Assembly: GCF_900111515.1 (NCBI RefSeq)
Contig: NZ_FOHS01000001.1
Span: 1,371,419 to 1,435,418, forward strand
DNA: 64,000 bases
Direction: 5' to 3'
From: Hymenobacter actinosclerus
GTDB taxonomy: Bacteria; Bacteroidota; Bacteroidia; Cytophagales; Hymenobacteraceae
Under the pieces are notes generated by a model. That model searched no databases and was not told the DNA's origin. It saw only the letters and a list, made by a program, of their open reading frames with translations. How positions within the stretch are numbered: position 1 is the stretch's first letter; every line of letters begins with the position of its first letter. Both the position numbers and the translations under genes were made by a program. This document shows, one piece after another, positions 9,162-16,841 of this stretch.

Positions 9162-9222
9162 CGTATGTAGCCAATGGTTCGTCTACGGCTCCGCCGCCCG
9201 CGCCCGATTTGTAGCGCTCAGC

Positions 9223-9260
9223 AAAAAGCCTCTCTCCGGTAACCGGAGAGAGGCTTTTTT
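9223..9260. terminator. Bidirectional terminator between convergent genes
   Basis: AAAAAGCCTCTCTCCGG pairs with CCGGAGAGAGGCTTTTT, with A- and T-runs on both sides. It can serve the lipoprotein gene and the DUF2911 gene. Confidence 0.9.
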
Positions 9261-9278
9261 AAGTAGTAGCAACCGTAA

Positions 9279-9794
9279 TTACCTGATGGCAACGGGCACG
9301 GTCATGTTTTCCCAGCGCAGCGTCAGGCCCGCTGGCGTTACGTCGTACATGAGCTGCTCGGCGGGCGTAATGGCCTTCCGGGGCGTTACGGTCACGCGCA
9401 GGGCATCCTGCTTGTCATCGTACTTGAAAGCACCCCACTGCTTGGCCGTTTTGTTGAAAATTATAGTCCACTGCTTTTCGGTGGGGATGGTGAAGAGGCT
9501 ATACGTGCCGGCTGCCAGCGGCTGGCCTTCCACGGTTACGGGCTGGTCGAACGTGATGGTGGTGGCCTCGTTGGCCCCCGAACGCCACACCTGCCCATAG
9601 GGTACGAGCTGGCCCCAAATCGGCCGGCCTTTCACCGAAGGGCTGCTGTACACCACCGTTACGGTGGCGTTGCCCACTTTGCCAGTGGCCGTAGCGGGCG
9701 GGCTGGCCGGGGCCTTCTTGTCCTGCGCAAAAGTTTGAGTGGCGGCCAGAACGCTGAGCACCAGCAGCAGCAGCCGGAAGAGGGGAGTTTTCAT
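9279..9794 (-). CDS. DUF2911 domain-containing secreted protein
   Basis: This 171-residue protein has an N-terminal signal peptide (cleavage after QTFAQ). The remainder is one DUF2911 domain with family blocks VTVVYSSPSVKGRPIWG, VWRSGANEATTI and GTYSLFTIP. The family is abundant in Bacteroidota, is exported, and has no known activity. Length is typical and complete. It is transcribed toward, and shares a bidirectional terminator with, the upstream lipoprotein gene. Confidence 0.88.
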   Translation of the reverse strand: MKTPLFRLLLLVLSVLAATQTFAQDKKAPASPPATATGKVGNATVTVVYSSPSVKGRPIWGQLVPYGQVWRSGANEATTITFDQPVTVEGQPLAAGTYSLFTIPTEKQWTIIFNKTAKQWGAFKYDDKQDALRVTVTPRKAITPAEQLMYDVTPAGLTLRWENMTVPVAIR

Positions 9795-10001
9795 GGGCTT
9801 AGAGGAAGAAATTGGGAGAAAAAGATGGGTTGTCAGGCAGTCATCTATGGCTAAGCCTGTTAAAGCGTCAATTGTTTATTGAACAACCGGATACGTTTTC
9901 TGCCTCGTCGCAGTCTGAGAAATGCGGTTCGTGCCGGCCTTCGAGGAGGAGCCGGGGCAATTTGGTTTCACCCAGAAATTACAACTTATCGGCAGAAAAT
10001 A

Positions 10002-10044
10002 AACCAGGAAGGCCCCGAAGCACAGCTCCGGGGCCTTCCTGGTT
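10002..10044 (-). terminator. Terminator of the ABC-F gene
   Basis: The 16-bp stem AACCAGGAAGGCCCCG / CGGGGCCTTCCTGGTT lies just past the ABC-F stop. The A-rich flank reads as T-rich on the minus strand. The rest of 9795-10072 shows no gene. Confidence 0.8.
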
Positions 10045-10072
10045 ACATCGACTCTACTTTACACCTTCAACT

Positions 10073-11995
10073 TTACACCAGCTCGGCCAGCTCCAGCCAG
10101 CGCAATTCCTTTTCTTCCAGCTCCTGGGTGAGGGTGCCGAGGCGGGCACCCCAGGTGGCAAACTCGTCGGCGCTGCCGCTGCCGGCGTTGAGCTTGGCCG
10201 TCACCTGCTGCTTTTCGGCTTCGAGGGCGGCCATGTCTTTTTCGAGCTGCTCGTACTCGCGCTTCTCGGCGTAGGAGGCGCGGCGCTTGGGGGCGGCGGC
10301 CGGGGCGGGGGCGGCTACCGGCGCGGGCTTGGCGGCTTCTGCTTTGGCTTCGGCGCGGGCTGTTTTGGCAGCTTTTTCTTCTTCCAGCAAGGCGGCTTCG
10401 GTTTCGCGCTCGGCCAGGTACTCGCGGTAGTCGGTGTAGTTGCCGGGGAAGTTGAGCACGGCCCCGCCCGGTTCGAGCACGAACAGGTGCTCAGCCAGCT
10501 GGTCGAGGAAGTAGCGGTCGTGGCTGACGATGAGCAGGCAGCCGCCGAAGTGCAGCAGGAAGTCTTCCAGGATGTTGAGCGTGCTAAGGTCGAGGTCGTT
10601 GGTCGGCTCGTCGAGAATCAGGAAGTTGGGGTTCTTGATGAGCACGCGCAGCAGCTGGAGCCGCCGCTTTTCGCCCCCGCTCAGCTTGGTTACCAGCGTA
10701 TACTGCTGGGCCGGCGGGAACAGAAACAAACTCAGGAACTGGCTGGCCGTGAGTACGTCGCCGTTGGCCAGCTCCACCACCTCAGCCACTTCCTTCACAA
10801 TGTCAATCACGCGCTGGGTGGGGTCGAATTCCAGCTCGGTCTGGGTGTAGTAGCCGAACACGGTAGTCTGGCCCACCTCAATGGTGCCCGAATCGGGCTG
10901 GAGCTTGCCCGTGAGCATGTTTAGCAGCGTGGACTTGCCCGCGCCGTTGGGGCCCACCAGACCAATGCGGTCCTTTTTCTTGAACACGTAGCTGAAATCG
11001 TCGAGCACCACGTTGTCGCCGAATTTCTTGTTGAGGTGGCTGGCTTCGATGATTTTGCCGCCCTGGCGGGTGGTTTTCACGCTCAGCTCCACGTTCTGCT
11101 TGCTCAGGTTGGTGCTGGCCTTTTCCTTGGTGATGTAGAAGGCGTCGATGCGGGCCTTTTGCTTGGTGCCGCGGGCCTGGGGCATGCGGCGCATCCACTC
11201 CAGCTCCTTCTTGAACAGCTGGCGGGCCTTCTCTACCTCAGTGGCCTGGCGCATTTCGCGGTCGGCCTTTTTCTCCACGAAATAGGCGTAGTTGCCCTGG
11301 TAGCGGTACATCTGGCCCTTATCCAACTCCACAATTTCGTTGGCCACGCTGTCCAGAAAGTACCGGTCGTGGGTGACCATGAGCAGCGTGAGGCTGGGGG
11401 AGGAGAGGCGGTTTTCGAGCCACTCGATGGTGGCCAGATCCAGATGGTTGGTGGGTTCGTCGAGCAGCAGCACATCGGGCTCCTCGATGAGCACCCGGGC
11501 CAGGGCCACGCGCTTGCGCTGCCCGCCCGAAAGCTGGCTTACGTTGCGCGTCAGCAGCTCGCCCAAAATGCCCAGCCGGCTCAGAATCTGCTGCACCTGC
11601 GCCTCGTAGTCCCAAGCCTGGAGCGAATCCATGCGCTCGAGCACCCGCTGCAAATCGTCGGCCTTGTGGTCGGGGTCGTTTACAACGTGCTCGTATTCCT
11701 TGATGGCCTTGAGCGTGTCGTTCTGGCTGGCGAAGATGGTTTCTTCCACCGTCAGGCTTTCATCAAACACCGGCTGCTGGCCCAGGTAGGTTACCCGGAT
11801 GCCCTTGCGCACGCTCACCAGGCCGGTGTCGGGTACTTCGAGGCCCGCCAGAATGCGCATGAGGGTGGTTTTGCCGGTGCCGTTGATGCCCACGAAGGCC
11901 ACCCGCTGGCCCTGGAGCAGCCCAAAATTCAGGTCTTTAAACAGCCACCGGTCGGCGTAATTTTTGGAAAGGTTTTCCGCGGAAAGAAGATTCAT
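10073..11995 (-). CDS. ABC-F family ATPase (Uup-like)
   Basis: This 640-residue soluble protein has two ABC ATPase domains and no membrane segments. Domain 1 has Walker A GINGTGKTT (36-44), signature LSGGQRKR and Walker B LLLDEPTNHLD. Domain 2 has GPNGAGKST, LSGGEKRR and LILDEPTNDLD. A linker carrying RRMPQARGTKQKARID matches the ABC-F interdomain region. The C-terminus ends in a charged coiled coil (about 570-640), as in Uup, which acts on ribosomes and affects DNA stability. Start ATG 11993-11995 sits only 4 nt after a -7 element, implying a leaderless mRNA. Confidence 0.93.
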   Translation of the reverse strand: MNLLSAENLSKNYADRWLFKDLNFGLLQGQRVAFVGINGTGKTTLMRILAGLEVPDTGLVSVRKGIRVTYLGQQPVFDESLTVEETIFASQNDTLKAIKEYEHVVNDPDHKADDLQRVLERMDSLQAWDYEAQVQQILSRLGILGELLTRNVSQLSGGQRKRVALARVLIEEPDVLLLDEPTNHLDLATIEWLENRLSSPSLTLLMVTHDRYFLDSVANEIVELDKGQMYRYQGNYAYFVEKKADREMRQATEVEKARQLFKKELEWMRRMPQARGTKQKARIDAFYITKEKASTNLSKQNVELSVKTTRQGGKIIEASHLNKKFGDNVVLDDFSYVFKKKDRIGLVGPNGAGKSTLLNMLTGKLQPDSGTIEVGQTTVFGYYTQTELEFDPTQRVIDIVKEVAEVVELANGDVLTASQFLSLFLFPPAQQYTLVTKLSGGEKRRLQLLRVLIKNPNFLILDEPTNDLDLSTLNILEDFLLHFGGCLLIVSHDRYFLDQLAEHLFVLEPGGAVLNFPGNYTDYREYLAERETEAALLEEEKAAKTARAEAKAEAAKPAPVAAPAPAAAPKRRASYAEKREYEQLEKDMAALEAEKQQVTAKLNAGSGSADEFATWGARLGTLTQELEEKELRWLELAELV

Positions 11996-11999
11996 GCCG

Positions 12000-12007
12000 C
12001 AAAGGTA
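12000..12007 (-). promoter_or_regulatory. TAnnTTTG element abutting the ABC-F start
   Basis: TACCTTTG on the minus strand ends 4 nt before the ATG. With a -7 centred element, transcription would begin at or next to the start codon. Confidence 0.55.
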
Positions 12008-12062
12008 CGGCGGGGGATTGGGTGATGGGGTAGGGGGGAGGAGGTAAGGAGGAAAAATGAAC

Positions 12063-12155
12063 GTCATTCAGAGCGCAGCGAAGAATCTCGCGTGCTGACG
12101 TTGGATTACCGTTGCAACGTCAGCACGCGAGATTCTTCGCTGCGCTCTGAATGAC
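12063..12155. repeat. 40-bp perfect inverted repeat (GTCATTCAGAGCG family)
   Basis: The arms 12063-12102 and 12116-12155 are perfectly complementary over 40 nt with a 13-nt loop. They contain GTCATTCAGAGCGCAGCGAA. It lies in the divergent spacer between the ABC-F and glycosyltransferase genes, so it is not a simple terminator. Relatives lie at 5862-5963 and 32978-33021. Confidence 0.9.
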
Positions 12156-12178
12156 ATTCTTTCATCGCCCTCACAGGC

Positions 12179-12186
12179 TACCTTTG
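12179..12186 (+). promoter_or_regulatory. TAnnTTTG -7 element
   Basis: TACCTTTG lies 52 bp upstream of the glycosyltransferase start, right after the inverted repeat. No clear -33 TTG is seen. Confidence 0.4.
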
Positions 12187-12238
12187 CTCACCCCATTACC
12201 CCATTACCCCATCACCTCCTCACCCCAACACCTCACCC

Positions 12239-13909
12239 ATGCCTTTCCCCATGACTTCGCGCCGCTGGCTGTGGCTGTTTCTGCTGGTGCTGGGCGGGGC
12301 CTTTGCCTGGCAGCTGGGCAGCTGGGGGCCGCTGGAAAGCAGCGAAGCCCGCTACTCGGAAATCGGCCGCGAAATGCTGACCGGGCGCGACTGGCTGCAC
12401 CCGCGGCTGCTCGGGATTCAGCATTTCCATAAGCCGCCGCTCACGTACTGGCTCACGGCGGCGGGGCTGGGGCTGTTTGGAGTGAATACGGTGGGCGTGC
12501 GGCTGCTGCCGGTGCTGGCCGTGCTGGCGCAGGTGGGGCTGGTGTACGCGCTGGGTCTGCTGCTATTCGGCAACGACCGGGCCCGGGCCCTGGCGGCGGC
12601 CGTCATCTACGGGTCGTTGCCGGTGGTGCTCATTTCGGCCCTCAACGTCACCACCGACGTGTACCTGGCCACGCTGGAGCTGGCCGCGGCCTACGGCATT
12701 TTGCGCTACTACGCGGGCGGCGGGGCGCGCTGGCTGTACCTGTTTTGGCTGGGGCTGGCGCTGGCGTTCCTAACCAAGGGGCCGGTGGGCTTCGTGCTGC
12801 CGCTGATGGCCGTGGTGGGCGCCTACTTCCGGGTGCCGGATGCCGAGCGCACGGGGCTGGCCCGGCGGCCGTTTACGGTGCACCACGCGCTGGGACTGTT
12901 GTTGTTTGTGGTGGTGGGCCTGAGCTGGTACGGCTACCTGGTGGCCGAAAACCCGGCTTTCGTGCGCTATTTCCTGTACGAGCATACCGTGGAGCGCTTT
13001 GCCAACGCGGCCACCTTCAACCGGAGCAAGCCCTGGTGGTTTTACGTGCTGCTGGCCCCGGCCACCAGCCTGCCCTGGGCGGTGGCGCTGGTGGTGCGGG
13101 CCGCGCGCACGCCCTGGGCTACGGTACCACGGCTCTGGCGCAACGTGCTCATTTTCTGGGTGCTGGTGCCGCTGCTGTTCTTCTCGCTCTCCAAGTCGAA
13201 GCTGCTGCTGTATGTGCTGCCCATTTTTCCGGGGGTGGCCCTGCTCACTACGTATTACCTGGGCCGTTGCAACGAGGCCATGCTGCACCGCTGGTACGTG
13301 GGCATTCTGGCGTTTTTTGGGCTGCTGCTGGGGCTGCTTTGTCTGCTGCCCATCTTTACGGCCGTGTTCGAGCTGGGCCTCGAAGTGCGCCCGCTGGCCT
13401 CCATCTGGCCGGCCATTGGGGTTGTTACGATGGTGCTCACGCTCACCATCTGGAACCAGGTACGCATTGCGCCCCGGCTGCTGGTGGCCACCGCTATTTT
13501 CACGGCTTTCCTGCTGATTTCGGCCAAGCCCATTATGCAGCAGAACGAGCTGGCCTTCAACGGCAGCCGTCCGCTGGCCGAATTCATCCGGCAGCAGGGC
13601 CTGCAAACCCGTCCGGTAGTGGTGTACGACCAGCTGCTGCCCTCGCTGGCCTTCGAGTTGGGCACGCTGCCGGTGTTCCTCAACGACGGCAACCCCAGCC
13701 TCAACCGCGAAACCCAGTTCGAGCCCGGCACCAGCTGGCACCGCTACCTGCTCTACCTCGACCAGCCCGAAGCCGAAGCCCCGCTCCGCCAGCTGCTCGC
13801 CCAGCACCCGGTGCTGCTGGTAAAAGGCGAGCTGAAACCCGAGCGCCAGTGGCTGCTGGCGTCGTTTCAACATCAGGAAAAGCTGGGCAAGTGGGTGGTG
13901 TATTGGTGA
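12239..13909 (+). CDS. ArnT-like GT-C glycosyltransferase
   Basis: This 556-residue polytopic inner-membrane protein has about 11-12 hydrophobic helices. The N-terminal periplasmic loop carries SSEARYSEIGREM and FHKPPLTYW, the acidic catalytic-loop signature of ArnT/PMT-type (GT83/GT39) transferases that use undecaprenyl-phosphate sugars. ArnT proper adds aminoarabinose to lipid A; no other aminoarabinose gene is nearby, so substrate is unassigned. ATG 12239 is used, with an alternative ATG at 12251. Its TGA stop lies inside a short inverted repeat shared with convergent lysA. Confidence 0.88.
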   Translation: MPFPMTSRRWLWLFLLVLGGAFAWQLGSWGPLESSEARYSEIGREMLTGRDWLHPRLLGIQHFHKPPLTYWLTAAGLGLFGVNTVGVRLLPVLAVLAQVGLVYALGLLLFGNDRARALAAAVIYGSLPVVLISALNVTTDVYLATLELAAAYGILRYYAGGGARWLYLFWLGLALAFLTKGPVGFVLPLMAVVGAYFRVPDAERTGLARRPFTVHHALGLLLFVVVGLSWYGYLVAENPAFVRYFLYEHTVERFANAATFNRSKPWWFYVLLAPATSLPWAVALVVRAARTPWATVPRLWRNVLIFWVLVPLLFFSLSKSKLLLYVLPIFPGVALLTTYYLGRCNEAMLHRWYVGILAFFGLLLGLLCLLPIFTAVFELGLEVRPLASIWPAIGVVTMVLTLTIWNQVRIAPRLLVATAIFTAFLLISAKPIMQQNELAFNGSRPLAEFIRQQGLQTRPVVVYDQLLPSLAFELGTLPVFLNDGNPSLNRETQFEPGTSWHRYLLYLDQPEAEAPLRQLLAQHPVLLVKGELKPERQWLLASFQHQEKLGKWVVYW

Positions 13910-13950
13910 TTTGGTGATGGGGTTCAACAAATCACCCATCACCAAATCAC
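13906..13950. repeat. 16-bp inverted repeat containing both convergent stop codons
   Basis: The arms GTGATTTGGTGATGGG (13906-13921) and its complement (13935-13950) are perfect. The TGA of the glycosyltransferase (13907-13909) and the TGA of lysA (13947-13949) occupy the mirror-image position in the two arms. Confidence 0.85.
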
Positions 13951-15095
13951 TTTGAGCCGTATACCGCCGCCGCCTTCTCGCGCAGGTTGTAGCTTGAGGA
14001 CATCACCTCGCCGTAGGCCCCCACCGAGCGGATAGCCAGCAGGTCGTGGCGGCGGGTTTCGGGCAGCAGCCGGGCGCGGCCGAACGTGTCGGTCGATTCG
14101 CAGATGGGGCCCACCACGTCGTAGGCCAGCCCGGGGCGCTGGCTGCTCAGGTTCTGGATGTGGTGGTGGCTGCCGTAGAGGGCCGGGCGCAGCAGCTCGG
14201 TCATGCCCGCATCGAGAATGGCGAAGCGGGTGTGCTGGCTTTCCTTCACGTAGAGCACCCGGCTAAGCAGCGTGCCGCACTGCGCCACCACCGAGCGGCC
14301 CAGCTCGACGTGCACCTGCTGGCCCGGCCGCCGCTGCAGGTGCTGCTCGAACAGGCCGAAATAGGTGGCGAAATCAGGAATCGGGTACGCGTCGGGTTGC
14401 TCGTAGCTGATGCCCAGGCCGCCGCCCACGTTGAGGTGGGGCAGGTGGTAGCCCCGGTCTTCGAGCCAGGTTTGCAGGTCGTTGAGCTTGCGGCTGAGGG
14501 CGGCAAACACGCTCAGCTCGGTTATCTGCGAGCCGATATGAGCGTGCAAACCCAGCAGCTCCACGTTGGGCAGCTGCTCCAGCTGCTCCAGCACCCCGGC
14601 CAGATCAGGCAGGCTGATACCGAACTTGTTGGCGTCGAGGCCGGTGGTGATGTGGGGGTGGGTATAGGCATCCACGTTGGGGTTGATACGCAACGCCACC
14701 CGCGCCCGGCGGCCCTGGGCGCGGGCCAGCTCATCGAGCACCCGCAGCTCGGGCACCGATTCGGCATTGAAGCAGAAAATATCGGCCGCCAGGGCCAGGT
14801 TTATTTCGGCATCCGACTTGCCCACGCCGGCAAATACCACGTCGTCGGCCCCGAAACCGGCCTCCAGCGCCCGCGCTACCTCGCCGCCGCTCACGCAGTC
14901 GGCCCCCAGCCCGGCGCGCCGTATCCGCTCCAGAACAAGCAGGTTGGAGTTGGCCTTGAGGGCATAATGCACCCGGAAGTTGCCCGGCTTAGCGGCCGCC
15001 GTCAGGGCCGACAGCGTCTGGTCGAGCAGGTCGAGGTCGTAGTAGTAAAAGGGGGTAGGCTGGTTCAGGAATTCAGCCGGGAGCTGGAAGGGCAT
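13947..15095 (-). CDS. lysA: Diaminopimelate decarboxylase
   Basis: This 382-residue fold-III PLP enzyme decarboxylates meso-diaminopimelate to L-lysine. It shows the PLP lysine in HYALKANSN (Lys47), the glycine-rich phosphate site GGGLGISYE and the second-subunit cysteine motif GPICESTDTF. The shortened length is usual for Bacteroidota LysA. It starts at ATG 15093-15095 and ends ...SK-TGA. It lies downstream of lysC on the same strand, with a repeat-filled spacer of 77 bp, so the two probably form a lysine/aspartate-family unit. Confidence 0.95.
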   Translation of the reverse strand: MPFQLPAEFLNQPTPFYYYDLDLLDQTLSALTAAAKPGNFRVHYALKANSNLLVLERIRRAGLGADCVSGGEVARALEAGFGADDVVFAGVGKSDAEINLALAADIFCFNAESVPELRVLDELARAQGRRARVALRINPNVDAYTHPHITTGLDANKFGISLPDLAGVLEQLEQLPNVELLGLHAHIGSQITELSVFAALSRKLNDLQTWLEDRGYHLPHLNVGGGLGISYEQPDAYPIPDFATYFGLFEQHLQRRPGQQVHVELGRSVVAQCGTLLSRVLYVKESQHTRFAILDAGMTELLRPALYGSHHHIQNLSSQRPGLAYDVVGPICESTDTFGRARLLPETRRHDLLAIRSVGAYGEVMSSSYNLREKAAAVYGSK

Positions 15096-15109
15096 GGCGG
15101 GTTTAAGCT

Positions 15110-15190
15110 GTTAGCTGCTAGCTGTTGGCTATTAGCTGATGGTAGGACGGAAAAAAAGTTGTCAGCTAAAAGCTAATGGCTAACAGCTGA
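15110..15190. repeat. AGCTGTTAGC-family inverted repeat between lysC and lysA
   Basis: Imperfect arms made of AGCTGTTAGCTGCTAGC-type units (15110-15140) and GTCAGCTAAAAGCTAATGGC (15161-15190) fill the spacer. The lysC stop codon and last codons are within it. The family recurs at 23798, 34229 and 59256. Confidence 0.75.
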
Positions 15191-16504
15191 AGTAAACAGG
15201 CCCGCGTTCAGGGCCTGCAGGGCCCGCACTTTGTCGGCGGTGTTTACCAGAATGCTGATGTTGTTGGGCGAGCCGCCGTAGCTGATCATGCGCACCGGCA
15301 CGTCGCGCAGGGCGGCGAAGGCGCGGTTGGCCGTGCCGTTGGCGTCCTGCGTGAGGCTGCCTACGAGGCAGATAATGCTCTGGTTTTCATCAACCACCAC
15401 GGCCCCGAAGTGCTGCAGCTCGCCCACAATCTGGGGCAGGCGGCCGGCGTCGTCGATGGTCAATGACACGGCTACTTCCGAGGTCGTAATCATGTCGATG
15501 GACGTGCGGTAACGCTCGAATACCTCGAACAGGCTGCGCAGGAAACCGTGGGCCAGCAGCATCCGGCTCGACTGCACGTTGATGGCCGTGATGCCGTCTT
15601 TGGCGGCCACCGCTTTGATGGCCCCGGGGCCGGTGCGGGCCGAAATGAGCGTGCCAGGCGCCTCGGGCTGCATCGTGTTCAGCAGCCGCACCGGAATGCC
15701 GTGGGCCCGCGCCGGCAGCACCGAGCTGGGATGCAGGATTTTGGCCCCGAAATAAGCCAGCTCGGCGGCCTCATCAAACGACAGCTCGCGCACCGGATAC
15801 GTGCCGGCCACCACCCGCGGGTCGTTGTTGTGCAGCCCGTCAATATCGGTCCAGATCTGGATTTCCTCGGCCCCGACCGCGGCCCCGATCAGCGAGGCCG
15901 AATAGTCGGAGCCGCCGCGCCGCAGGTTGTCGATGCCGCCGCGGGCGTCGCGGCAGATGAAGCCCTGGGTGATGAACAGCGCGTCGTCGGGGAAAGGGGC
16001 CAGGGCGGCGGCCAGCAACTCCCGGATAACGGGCGCGTCGGGCTCTCCGTCGGCATCGAGGCGCATGAAATCGAGTGCCGGCAACAGCACCACGGGCCGG
16101 CCCAGCACCCGGGCCACGTAATGGTACATCAGCAGGGTGCTCAGCAGCTCGCCCTGGGCCAGTATGATTCGCTCGCTGCCGGGCGTGAGCGGAGCGGCCG
16201 CCAGGTCGCGCAGCGTCTGGAAGTGCGCGTCGAGCAGGGGCAGCACGATGCCGGTGGCGTCAGCCAGCAGCTCGCGGGCCACGGCGTGGTAGCGCTGGTG
16301 CAGCAGCGTAATGCGGGCTTCGGCCGCCGCCGCGTCGCCGCTGGCGAGCAGGCCGGCAATTTCCACCAGCGCATTGGTGGTGCCGCTCATGGCCGAAAGC
16401 ACCACCAGGCGCCGTTCCGGGCCGCCAGCCTCCATCAGTTCCGCCACTTCGCGCATCCGCTGCGCCGACCCGACGGACGTGCCGCCAAACTTCATAATTT
16501 TCAT
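15173..16504 (-). CDS. lysC: Aspartate kinase
   Basis: This 443-residue monofunctional aspartokinase phosphorylates aspartate, the first step to lysine, threonine, methionine and diaminopimelate. The N-terminal MKIMKFGGTSVGS signature (residues 5-13), the RGGSDYSAS and ILHPSSVLPAR kinase blocks, and two C-terminal ACT domains (about 300-440; SSRMLLAHGFL and GSPNNISIL) are complete. ACT domains imply lysine or threonine feedback. The last residues (AVSH) and the TAG stop are encoded by an AGCTGTTAGC-type repeat, so its C-terminus has been rewritten by the element. Confidence 0.95.
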   Translation of the reverse strand: MKIMKFGGTSVGSAQRMREVAELMEAGGPERRLVVLSAMSGTTNALVEIAGLLASGDAAAAEARITLLHQRYHAVARELLADATGIVLPLLDAHFQTLRDLAAAPLTPGSERIILAQGELLSTLLMYHYVARVLGRPVVLLPALDFMRLDADGEPDAPVIRELLAAALAPFPDDALFITQGFICRDARGGIDNLRRGGSDYSASLIGAAVGAEEIQIWTDIDGLHNNDPRVVAGTYPVRELSFDEAAELAYFGAKILHPSSVLPARAHGIPVRLLNTMQPEAPGTLISARTGPGAIKAVAAKDGITAINVQSSRMLLAHGFLRSLFEVFERYRTSIDMITTSEVAVSLTIDDAGRLPQIVGELQHFGAVVVDENQSIICLVGSLTQDANGTANRAFAALRDVPVRMISYGGSPNNISILVNTADKVRALQALNAGLFTSAVSH

Positions 16505-16546
16505 GCTACCATCAGTTGCGGGGCGAAGCGTGGCTTTGCCCGGGCC

Positions 16547-16582
16547 AAAAAAAAGCGCCGGCTCCTCGAAAGGACCGGCGCG
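16547..16582 (-). terminator. Minus-strand intrinsic terminator upstream of lysC
   Basis: On the minus strand, GCGCCGGTCC...GGAGCCGGCGC is followed by eight T. It ends transcription coming from the M28 peptidase or small-ORF side before lysC. Confidence 0.85.
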
Positions 16583-16610
16583 AAAAACGTTCAGATTCAG
16601 GTACAGTGAA

Positions 16611-16793
16611 CTAGTGCGACGGTCGGGTCGGGGTGCGTTTCTTCGATTTCTTGCCCATCAGCTGGCCGCCAACCGCCGGCCCACACCCCATCCCGGCCCC
16701 GGCCGAAAGGCGGGCGCAACCAAATGAAGTGAAAGCGGAAACGGGAGTCATCATGTAAGCAAGCCGGCCACCCCGGCGCATTAGCGGCCGCAA
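16611..16793 (-). CDS. Possible small basic protein (60 aa), uncertain
   Basis: A 60-codon frame starting MRPLMRRGGRLAYMM has a Gly/Ala/Cys-rich middle and a strongly basic end (GKKSKKRTPTRPSH). Its stop is 29 bp before a strong minus-strand terminator, which is the main reason to list it. An internal start (MMTPVSA) would give 47 residues. In high-GC DNA such frames arise by chance, and no family is recognised. Otherwise the 337-bp gap 16505-16841 holds only the terminator. Confidence 0.3.
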   Translation of the reverse strand: MRPLMRRGGRLAYMMTPVSAFTSFGCARLSAGAGMGCGPAVGGQLMGKKSKKRTPTRPSH

Positions 16794-16841
16794 GTACGCT
16801 CCGGCCGCGCAATATTCAAGAAGGAGAGAAAAAAAAACGGC

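Noticed and set aside
12063..12155. Interpretation of the 40-bp hairpin as a terminator
   Set aside because: It lies between two divergent genes, upstream of both starts, and has no T-run.
12239..13909. Firm assignment as ArnT (lipid A aminoarabinose transferase)
   Set aside because: The acidic loop motif is shared by many PMT-superfamily enzymes and no arn genes are nearby, so only an ArnT-like call is made.
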